A DNA stretch of 33,492 nucleotides from a virus: the IMG/VR virus record IMGVR_UViG_3300048442_000707, positions 1-33,492 of that record. The stretch is one strand, 5' to 3'. A program made the position numbers and the translations under genes. Shown one piece after another: positions 10,001 through 18,400 of this stretch (positions are counted from its first letter, which is position 1; every line of letters begins with the position of its first letter). Below the pieces are notes generated by a model that saw only the letters and a program-made list of their open reading frames with translations, was not told the DNA's origin and ran no database searches.

Positions 10001-13000
10001 AACTTCCATTTGGTACTCAACGCTTTGCTCCTTTCTCAGATAAGAACTTCTTGATTACTGTTCTAGAAACAGGTGTTGCTGAGCATGTTATTGATTCGAG
10101 TGGAAGTCTTCAATTGTTTGGCGGTCCTCTTAAAAAGGGTGATGTAGTTTACGTTGATCCTGAATATGTAACTATTGCTCAATCAGATAGTAATCTAACT
10201 GCAGGAAGTGTCACGATTAATTTCCCTGAAAATCATTTTGGTGATATCACTGCTCTGCGTACTGCTCTAGAAGCAAGAGCTGCAAATCCTCAATCAGGTG
10301 ATCCTGATTGGACCCTTCCTGAAAACAACTTCCCTAAGATGAAGTTGACTGCTACTTTAGAAGTATCTAAAGCAAAACCAAGACTTAAAACTTCTATTCT
10401 GAACAAGCAAATTATTGTTCAATCTGGAGGAACCTCTGTAGTACCACTAAGAGGACAAGAACTTGGTGGCGAAACTATTCAAATTACTTCTTACTCAGAT
10501 GTTTTCAAATTAAGATATGTTTATGAAGGATCTATTTCTTCTCCTCCTACTGTAGATGCTGGAGGTAATCTTATTAGTGGAGTAGATGTTTCTAATAAGT
10601 ATACATTTGACAATGGACAAAGAGATACATTTTATGATATTGCAAGATTGGTTTTAAAACCAGGTCTTACTGCACCTACAGGTCAACTTGTAATCGCGTT
10701 TGATTACTTCGAGCACTCACAAGGTGACTTCTGTACTATCGATTCGTATTTGCATGAAGCAGGTGTAACTGAGAAAGACATTCCATCTTTCAACTCATCT
10801 GTTAGTGGTTTAGTATCACTTAAAGATGTTATTGATTTCAGACCTAAAGTAGATAACTCTAACATACTTCCTGGATATCAAGATAAAACTTTTCTTTCAG
10901 AATCTGACTTCTTGTCATTCTCTGGTGTATCTGGTATTCCCGCTAATTGTCCATCGGATGATTCTAATCTAGAATTTACTATCAAGTATAATAAAGAACA
11001 ATACCTTGACAGAATTGATGGTGTGTTCTTGAATACTGATGGAAATTTTGTTGTTAAGAAAGGAAACTCTTCACTTAACCCATCACGTCCAGAGACAATC
11101 AGCGATTCTACTCCACTCTACTATCTCTACATTCCTGCATTTACAGATTCTTATAGAGATGTCCGTATTATTCCTGTAGAGAATAAGCGTTACACGATGA
11201 AGGACATTGGAAAATTGAATCAACGTGTCGAACGCCTAGAGTATTATACTTCTCTTAGTGTTTTAGAACAGCAAACACTGAACATGCAAGTTACCGATGA
11301 TATTGGTCTTGACAGATTTAAGTGTGGTTTTTATGTAGATAACTTTGAAACACATAAAGGAGATATCAAATCAGTAGATCATGTATGTTCTATTGATACT
11401 CAGCAGTCTGTTCTTAGACCACAAGTTAGTGAAGATAGTTTCCTCGTTAAGGAAATCAATACTAGAAATGATCAAAGAGAAGTTTCTGGTTATGTTAACA
11501 ATAAAGGTGTTCTAACACTACCATATACTAATCGTAGATTACTTGGTAATAATTTTGCTACTAAGACAATTAATCCAAATCCATTTGTTGTTCTTCAATA
11601 TGTTGGTGATCTATCCGTAGATCCTAATGTTGATTCTTGGTATGATAGATCTATTGCTCCTCTAGTTACAGACAACAATACGGATCTATTTGTACCCTTC
11701 CTTGCTAAAGAAAATCTAGAAGTGGCATTCGCAAGTCTGTACAATTCCTTTATTGTAACTTGGTCTGGCACCGAAAGATCTTTCTATAATATTAATCCTC
11801 TATCAAAAACCAATACAGAAATATCTGGTGAAGAAGTTATCAAAGCAAATGTTGCGAGTTCTTCTAATATCAGTCCGATGAATAATGAGATTGGTAAAGG
11901 TATTGCTTCTAGAACTAGTCGTGGTAAGTCTGTTGCATCTGCACTGCAATATTTTGCTCGTAGCATTCCAGTTAAATTTACCATCCGTAGACTTAAACCA
12001 AAAACTGAAGTATACGTATACTTAGAAGGTAAAAAAATTAACAGATGGGTTGTTCCTGATATTAGATTTACTGGTATTCCTGGCAACTCATTATCTACTT
12101 TCAATGCACCTATCATCACTGACGAAAGTGGCAATGCTAGTGGTATTGTTTTGATCCCTGCTGGTAAAGCACCTAGAGAATCTGCTGCATGGACAGGAGA
12201 AGCAGAAACAGTATCGTATGATAATTCATCCGAAGAAGTTAGAATTACTACTGGAGAAAAAACTTTACGCTTTACTTCCAGTGCAACGAATCGCAACAAA
12301 ACAGATGTAGAAACATTTGCAGAAACTAAGTTCTATGCATCAGGTCTTCTTCCAGATAATCCTGCTAGCATCGTATCCACAAAACCAGCATACTTCAAAG
12401 CAAATGAAGGAACTCAATTGGTTACAAATAATACTGAAGTTGAGCAAAAACCAAATCCTTTAGCACAAACATTTAAAGTTGAAGAGTATGATGAAGGCGT
12501 ATTTGCTACTGGTGTAGATCTATACATTTCTAAGAAGAGTGATTCTATTCCTATTAGAGTATACCTTACCGATGTAGATTCAGAAAAACCAGGTAAAAAT
12601 ATTATTCCTGGCACAGAAATTGTCAAGGAACCATATACTTATGTTAAAGCATATGTATCAGCTTCTGTAACTGTTATTAAGGAAGAAAATATTATTGGTG
12701 TAACAACCAATGCTTCTGGTCCTATCCTTAAAATCTTAGACAAGAACAATAACCAACTTCCTGTATCAGAAGATAATGAAATTCAATTGAATAACGAACA
12801 AGTATACACTTTTGTTCTATCTAATAACAATGGTACTGCTTTCATAGCAAACGAGGAATTAAAACTTAACTCTATTACAGTATTCAATAACGCAAACAAT
12901 ACAGAGATCTCTGCACGTATTGCAAAAGACTCTGGTGTTGTTTCTGTAATGAAAGTAACTAATACAGGATCTAATTATGATTCTGCAACTATCACCATTG

Positions 13001-15243
13001 AGTCTCCAAGTCTTCCTGGTGGCAGTAACGCTACTGGTAGTGTTAAAGTATCTGATGGTCTCATCTATGACACTACACTTACACTTTCTGGTAGAGGTTA
13101 CACAGAACCACCTTCTGTTGTTATTAGAGGATCTGGTATCGGTAACACTGGTGCTACCATTGAAACTGAAATTGAAATCACAGAACCTGCTGTCAGAATG
13201 GGTGTTGCTGAAGATGTGGATGGCGGTATCCCATCAGTAACTCCAACTAACTTTATGTTTGACTATCCTGTATTCCTGCAAAACAATACAGAATATTCTC
13301 TAGTTGTAGAAACTGATTCTAAAGACTATAACATTTGGGTATCTAAGTTAGGTGAAACTGAAATTGCTACAAATACAACAGTTACCACAAATCCGTCACT
13401 AGGATCTGTTTACAAATCACAGAATACTGGTTCCTGGGTAGAAGATCTATTTGAAGATATTAAATTTACTTTATACAGAGCAGAGTTTGATATCTCCAAT
13501 ACTGCATCCATTGATCTCACAACTATTAGTAAAGGTTATGAGAACATGATCGAGGATCCTCTAGAAACATATGCATTTGCTAATGCCAATGCAACATCAT
13601 CTCTCTTTAAAAATAACAATAACATTATTAAAGTAAATCATAAAAATCATGGTTTTGATTTAAACAATTCATATGTATTCTTTAAAAATCTAGATACGAC
13701 TGCTGGGTTCACTCAAGGTTCTTTGAATACAACTCTATTTAAAGTTTCCAATGCTGGTCTTGACACATTTAATATCAGTGGTATTGGTAGAGCAGCAGAC
13801 ACAATTACTGGTGGCGGTGCAGATGGATTGATTGCTTCTAATAAAAAATATGAAAGACTATTAGCACAGATTGCTTACTTGCAGTCTCCTTCTACAAACA
13901 TCGAAACTTTTGTTAAATCAACAGATGTTATTGCTGTTGACTCTTTAACTGAAAACTATAACTCATATGGTTCAGTAGATTTTGAAAAGACTTTCCTAAA
14001 TGAAGAGCAATTCTTTATTAATCAAAAAGTAATTGCTTCTGATATTAATGTTTTGATGAATAATTTAGAAAGAAGTCTTACTTATAGATTAAATCTATCA
14101 TCCAACAAATCTTATCTTTCTCCAATTATTGATTTAAATACCTCTTCTATTAAAATTTCTTCTAATAGAATTGAGAATGCCAAAGGAAAGGAAGGAAGAT
14201 ATGGCAAGAGATTGCAAGTTATTGAATTCTTACCAGTGTATTCATTTGTTGTCGCGGGTAATAGTGTTGATGTAAGTCTTGGACAAACAGTAGAAGGTGT
14301 TGGTTACGAGGCAAGCGGTATTGAGGCATCTGGTGCTCGCGGAGAAATTGTATTCTGGAATCCATCAAACTCCACGATACTTGTAAAAGTTAAAAACCAA
14401 AGTAACTTTGTATCTGGAGAGCAACTATTCTTCTCCATTCAATCACAAGCAGGTGAAGATTTTGCAAGCGATACAGTTAGAATTTCTGGTGCAGCACCAC
14501 AACTCATCAGACCTGACTTTAATTTCGATCAATTAGTTACAGCAATTAATCCTTCTGCTACTACGACAAATTATGATAATTTAATTGGAGGAACAATTAC
14601 TTCCTGGGATGTTCCTAACCAAGTATTGATCTTAGAAAATGATAAAGAACCTATCAATTCTGACTATAATTCAGATAATAAATCTGGTTCGTTTATTAGA
14701 GCACAGCAAGTTGCAGATCAAGCATCTGATATTCTTAGAGTTGGTGATCTTGTTTCCTGGTCTGGATTGATAGCAGGTTATGAAAAGTTATACGAAATTA
14801 AATCTATGAGATTTACTGATGGAGTTGACTTTGTTTCTGAAAATAGTGCTAAAGAAACATCTGCTGTTGCTAAGTACACCACAAAAGAAATTGCTCTTAA
14901 GACACAAGCATCAGGAATTGATGTTATCATTACCGCAAACGTATCAAATTCTGAAAATATTAAACTATCCTACAAAACAAAAACAACTTCTGTTCAGAAG
15001 AAATTTGAGGATATTGAATGGGTTCTATTTAATGATACTGGTATGCCTATCAATCCAGAGAATGCAACCCCGCAAAATACTATCTCCGCTCAGAAAGAAG
15101 AACAATCTGCTTATCAAGAGTTCAGATATAGTGTTGACAACTTAGATGACTTTATTTCGTTTGGTGTCAAAGTTACCATGTCATCTGATGATCCTGCATA
15201 TGTACCCAAAATTCAGGATATTAGAGTAGTTGCTTCAGTATGA
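7021..15243 (+). CDS. Giant baseplate/tail structural protein, DUF4815-like, 2740 aa
   Basis: The N-terminus (SPYFEDFD, VLFRPGFAVQTRELT, then LQSVLQTQLESFG) is the signature I associate with DUF4815 proteins of T4-like marine phages. It probably forms the attachment domain to the baseplate. Further landmarks are a predicted helix around residues 1393-1425 (GKLNQRVERLEYYTSLSVLE), a segment near 1510-1590 with NPFVVLQYVGDL and SWYDRS, and PLAQTFKVEEYDEGVFATGVDLY near 1815, broken here as separate motifs PLAQTF and GVFATGVDLY. A Gly/Tyr beta module (SGRGYTEPPSVVI) lies near residues 1975-2045. The rest is mostly beta-rich and free of Cys-based motifs. Its stop overlaps the next start (ATGA). It occupies the position of T4 genes 9-10, but I see no clear similarity to either. 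It is a structural protein; the exact location in the virion is inferred. Confidence 0.82.
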   Translation: MPQNTNLNASPYFEDFDSQNNFYKVLFRPGFAVQTRELTTLQSVLQTQLESFGRNVFKQGDLVVPGEVGFNTKLNYVKLSSVSEVAISDEAGNVVYQKYDISQLVGLKIQGVSSSVIASVIATEFGSDTESDTIYVNYLDSGASGDEERFRQGETLEVIGGVNSPLLVVGTDGVSLPTSISVTDPDTGIEQFIDSPALGFASAIKVEEGIYFVNGYFVRNAEQLLVVSKYYDAPSSKIGFKIVESLVTPEEDSSLYDNARGYSNFSAPGAHRLKINLELVKYGYYDLTDKNFIQLLLIKRGTIQKQIKANDYSLVEAAIAKKTFDESGDYVVEPFPLQVREYYQNDNNLGFYTADDDGLVNGLSVNQASAKLLGTIGSGKAYIKGYEVKNKESKYLEIDKARDTIKRENQTLKTTGLTSFYISNVYGTTPLNAEGAELTSYPTLFLNSTYNDGSVGLNDTEASDGVKQTTNRRGQGYGVEEGVKTIYCQIEAGSGFGIADMTDANFKSQFKKLYFIKTRAASQVTSYGEVDVLAFSIVSRPEISAAGANQFVEITVKGNRSELDIFVIDYDASASNKLRKLFKSQADVEDNSSELFDLRDYNETITPIVGIAKPKNIALKEISSGFNKDLDKIVSKGRLAGGLEQYNSIFDLSYFAPQFFTRILLETEITGDSFNPGKYIYGSLSGAIAVIEGGTLATYSSVSKLFVTMVFGEFKGGETITSETGETIKIATDNTISHFIIPTRGDSYAAGTRIILDGVTYDESSIAIVRSGAGALDTIYVNDRASTDTLYSRPPIVEFTGTVPTNVAVVTPVLFRNTVYTYSPKNIKSVFSQFGSGNANKFSADIELEKTGYVNTISVTDFTFSGTAGYKFIECNGFGGDASKNLVQGDVVQFSDVTGAVYKYIVQYATRPDGTKRSRIYLDRALQANVENASVVLQRPIIENPSGTLVFPTGDKQIKTLIDSSEDSKIKYYFRRDFITSAASASGNLTFAAQLPFGTQRFAPFSDKNFLITVLETGVAEHVIDSSGSLQLFGGPLKKGDVVYVDPEYVTIAQSDSNLTAGSVTINFPENHFGDITALRTALEARAANPQSGDPDWTLPENNFPKMKLTATLEVSKAKPRLKTSILNKQIIVQSGGTSVVPLRGQELGGETIQITSYSDVFKLRYVYEGSISSPPTVDAGGNLISGVDVSNKYTFDNGQRDTFYDIARLVLKPGLTAPTGQLVIAFDYFEHSQGDFCTIDSYLHEAGVTEKDIPSFNSSVSGLVSLKDVIDFRPKVDNSNILPGYQDKTFLSESDFLSFSGVSGIPANCPSDDSNLEFTIKYNKEQYLDRIDGVFLNTDGNFVVKKGNSSLNPSRPETISDSTPLYYLYIPAFTDSYRDVRIIPVENKRYTMKDIGKLNQRVERLEYYTSLSVLEQQTLNMQVTDDIGLDRFKCGFYVDNFETHKGDIKSVDHVCSIDTQQSVLRPQVSEDSFLVKEINTRNDQREVSGYVNNKGVLTLPYTNRRLLGNNFATKTINPNPFVVLQYVGDLSVDPNVDSWYDRSIAPLVTDNNTDLFVPFLAKENLEVAFASLYNSFIVTWSGTERSFYNINPLSKTNTEISGEEVIKANVASSSNISPMNNEIGKGIASRTSRGKSVASALQYFARSIPVKFTIRRLKPKTEVYVYLEGKKINRWVVPDIRFTGIPGNSLSTFNAPIITDESGNASGIVLIPAGKAPRESAAWTGEAETVSYDNSSEEVRITTGEKTLRFTSSATNRNKTDVETFAETKFYASGLLPDNPASIVSTKPAYFKANEGTQLVTNNTEVEQKPNPLAQTFKVEEYDEGVFATGVDLYISKKSDSIPIRVYLTDVDSEKPGKNIIPGTEIVKEPYTYVKAYVSASVTVIKEENIIGVTTNASGPILKILDKNNNQLPVSEDNEIQLNNEQVYTFVLSNNNGTAFIANEELKLNSITVFNNANNTEISARIAKDSGVVSVMKVTNTGSNYDSATITIESPSLPGGSNATGSVKVSDGLIYDTTLTLSGRGYTEPPSVVIRGSGIGNTGATIETEIEITEPAVRMGVAEDVDGGIPSVTPTNFMFDYPVFLQNNTEYSLVVETDSKDYNIWVSKLGETEIATNTTVTTNPSLGSVYKSQNTGSWVEDLFEDIKFTLYRAEFDISNTASIDLTTISKGYENMIEDPLETYAFANANATSSLFKNNNNIIKVNHKNHGFDLNNSYVFFKNLDTTAGFTQGSLNTTLFKVSNAGLDTFNISGIGRAADTITGGGADGLIASNKKYERLLAQIAYLQSPSTNIETFVKSTDVIAVDSLTENYNSYGSVDFEKTFLNEEQFFINQKVIASDINVLMNNLERSLTYRLNLSSNKSYLSPIIDLNTSSIKISSNRIENAKGKEGRYGKRLQVIEFLPVYSFVVAGNSVDVSLGQTVEGVGYEASGIEASGARGEIVFWNPSNSTILVKVKNQSNFVSGEQLFFSIQSQAGEDFASDTVRISGAAPQLIRPDFNFDQLVTAINPSATTTNYDNLIGGTITSWDVPNQVLILENDKEPINSDYNSDNKSGSFIRAQQVADQASDILRVGDLVSWSGLIAGYEKLYEIKSMRFTDGVDFVSENSAKETSAVAKYTTKEIALKTQASGIDVIITANVSNSENIKLSYKTKTTSVQKKFEDIEWVLFNDTGMPINPENATPQNTISAQKEEQSAYQEFRYSVDNLDDFISFGVKVTMSSDDPAYVPKIQDIRVVASV

Positions 15244-15434
15244 TAAAGGTTGAAGGTCATGATGGTCTTTATCGAGACCCAGATTCAGGGGCGATTGTAA
15301 CTACACGATCGTCTCCTAATAAGACCGCATCCCATACAATCAAAGGAATGCGGACTGACATAAATACATTGAAGGAAGAACTATCTGATATTAAACATCT
15401 TCTTAGAGAGATATTAAGAAATGCCAGCAATTAA
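15240..15434 (+). CDS. Small coiled-coil protein, 64 aa, overlapping both neighbours
   Basis: The start codon overlaps the upstream stop as ATGA, and the C-terminus overlaps the next gene's start by 14 bases, so translation is probably coupled through all three genes. Two parts can be seen. Residues 5-20 hold GLYRDPDSGAIV, a motif I recall from small proteins of T4-like cyanophages. Residues 41-59 form a short amphipathic helix with perfect heptad spacing (I41, L44, L48, I51, L55, I58), which predicts a coiled coil. No enzymatic motif, signal peptide or membrane segment is present. The function is unknown; a chaperone, adaptor or small virion protein linked to the flanking giant proteins is a reasonable guess from the context. 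Confidence 0.8.
   Translation: MIKVEGHDGLYRDPDSGAIVTTRSSPNKTASHTIKGMRTDINTLKEELSDIKHLLREILRNASN
15359..15366 (+). promoter_or_regulatory. Possible internal late promoter, CATAAATA
   Basis: CATAAATA matches seven of eight bases of the T4 late core, within the coding sequence of the 64-residue gene and 54 bases before the ATG at 15421. The spacing is longer than the 33-39 bases of the other candidates and the site is inside a gene, so it may be chance in AT-rich DNA. Confidence 0.35.
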
Positions 15435-18400
15435 CGTCGCAAAAACAGATACCTTTGAAATTCAAAGGCAGAAGATCAATAATATTGGAACGCAAATTTT
15501 CAATATTTCGGCTGGTGGTAGTGACCTGGCTACTGGAGAATTAAAACTAGGGGACGGAACTAAAACAGCTCCTTCTCTGGCATTCACTAGTGAAGGAACT
15601 TTAGGTTTATACAAACCAGCATCACAAGAGATTGGTTTTGTTGCTGCTGGTAAAGATATTATCAACTATAGACCAGATGGTATTTACTCTTTCCAAGATT
15701 TTTATGTTAGAAAAAGAATTCTATTAAATTCTGGTCTTGATATCCAGAATGAAGGTCAAAATTATGATCCAGGTGTATATACTAGTGTTGACTTAACAGG
15801 TGGTTCTGGTTCTAATGGTTTAATTGACCTAGTTGTCGAAGCATTTAATGGATCTGTAACTAATAATGGTAATAACTATCTTTCAGGAGATTATAGTGAT
15901 ATTCCTTTAGTTACTGATGGTAGCGGTACTGGAGTTCAGGTCTCGTTTTCTACTGCCGCACCAGTAATTGCAATTGGAAACGCTGGTAGTGGTTATGATG
16001 ATAATGAATATGGTTCTGTTGAACCAGTATCATCTGGAACTGGAACTGGTTTAGTTGTAACGCTAACTATTACTGGTGGTTCACTGGCATCTGTCTCTGT
16101 AGATGAAACAGGAAGTGGTCACAATTCATCAGATACATTCACAATTGATAACACGACACTAACTTTTATTGATGAAGCTACAGGACTAGAAACCCAAAGT
16201 GGTGGTGCTGGTATTCAATTAACCATTAGTAATAACGTTAATGAAGTTGACGTAGCAACTTTATCTTTTCAGGAAAAAGGATCTGGTCACGCAGTTGGAG
16301 ACAATCTAACAACTCCTGGTTCTGTAACTAAAACAGCAGATTTACCTGGTGCGGTAACTGGTCTTACGACTACACTTAGTGTCGCTAGTGCAAATATTAC
16401 AGTATCCTCAACTACTGGTATTGTTAGTGGAATGATTGCTACCCAGACTGCTGGGGATGGCGCTATTGAAGGAAGTTCGGTTGTACAAAGTGTTGTTAAT
16501 GGAACCACTATTCAATTATCCGAGTTGCCAACAGTAGATGGTACTGCAACTCTTGATTTTACCAGTGATCCTGTTGACACTATAACTGTTAGTGACGCAA
16601 GTGATGTAATTAATGGTGGTATTGTTACTGGTGGTGGATATACTGGTGTTGTTGGTGGTATTGATTATGAACTGAATACTATTACTTTAGATCCCGCGCC
16701 AACAGGTGGTGCTCAATCAGGAGTTACGTTTACTATTGCTCCGCCATACGGATCTGGTAGTGCATTTAACTTTGAAATTAATGCTGTTGGTGTTGTTACT
16801 ACAACAACTTTATCATCTCAAGGAGAAGGTAATGGTTATGCTGTTGGTGATGTACTAACAGTTAATCCACTTACTGTTACTCAACCACTTGAATACGAGA
16901 CTACAGTATTTGCTGGTCAGTTACTTACTGTTGCTTCTCCAATCAATGTTAGTGTCGGTAGTGTAATTAACGGATATACACCACCTGATAGTGAAGCAGG
17001 AACACCTGCAGAATACGGCGACGACATGCTAGTCATTGCTATTACAGCAGGAAGTCCTGGTTCGGCAACTGGATTTATCGCAGGTTCTGCTACTCAATTA
17101 GATGCAGGTGCTGAGTTTGGTATTAATAGTTCTGGAGTGTTCACAGTTGCTACTTACGAACCTGCAGGAAGATTCTATATTGATGATGGAAACGGATCAA
17201 ATCTCCAACCAAATTACACACTATACGCAGGTAACACATACTACTTTAATCAAACTGACGGAAGTTTTTCAACTCATCCAATGAGTTTTTCGCAGCATCC
17301 TGATGGAACTAGGAATCTTGTTGAAAATATTACTACTACGCTATCAGTAGGTTCAACTACTTTTACTGCTAGTAGTACTACTGGTATTCTAGAAGGAATG
17401 CTTATTGCTGTTACAGATGATGGTCCTGGCGGTGTTACAATCGGATCAACAGTTACTAGTATTGTTGGCAGTACAATTACCATGTCCGCACCTGCTGCAG
17501 CTGATGGAGCAGCAACTCTAAGTTTCACTGGTGCTGCATATACTGATGGCGTAGTACAGGGTGCAGCAGGAAACCAAATTACAATTACTGCTTCAACACC
17601 AAATCCACTTTATTATTATTGCCCAAACCATGATGGAATGGGTGGTGAACATACAATTAATTTAAACAACCCTAAAGTATTTGGTTCTAATTTAGAAATT
17701 CTTGTCTCTTCTGTTGACATTGACGATATTATTAGTGCGGATATTAACTTAGGTATTTTTGATGCTGTTAAGTTAACTTCAGAAACTTCTACAATTGGAG
17801 CAGCAGATTTTACTACAAGTCTGGTATCACCTCTTGGTACTATTGATACATTAAATACAACTGATGTTATTGCTGTTACTGGAGGAAATCTAAATCTCAG
17901 TTCTGCGGCAGATATTATATTGCAAGCTGTTGACGTTAAACTTGGTACGGGTATTAAATTAAATTCTGCTCTCAATTTAATTGAGACTACTGGAGAGATT
18001 AAGACAACTACCAAACTTAATGTTAATGATAGACTCAGTATTGTTGATAACAATATTTCAACAACTTCTCTTGATGATATTTTACTAACTCCTGGTCTTG
18101 GTAAAGTTGCAAAAGTTGATACCTCAACTGCATTCACAATTCCTGTTGGTACTACAAATGATCGTCCTGGTGTGCTCGATGTAGAGAGTGGTCAGATTAG
18201 ATTTAATACAGATACTAACCAGTATGAGGGTTATAGTTCTACTGCTGGTGCATGGAATTCTCTTGGTGGTGTACGTGACCTAGACGGAAATACCTATATT
18301 CTTGCAGAAGAATTTATCGGTGCTAACGATAATACACTTTATTTCGTTAATGATGCTGTCACAACAATGAAGTTGGACAGAAACTTCCTTGATTTCTTTA

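Noticed and set aside
11784-12299. 171-codon open frame on the minus strand
   Set aside because: It lies wholly inside the 2740-residue gene, has no promoter or ribosome binding site, and its Leu/Ser/Val-rich translation looks like an antisense shadow.
17616-18137. 173-codon open frame on the minus strand
   Set aside because: Antisense to the 1422-residue tail protein; low-complexity translation and no start signals.
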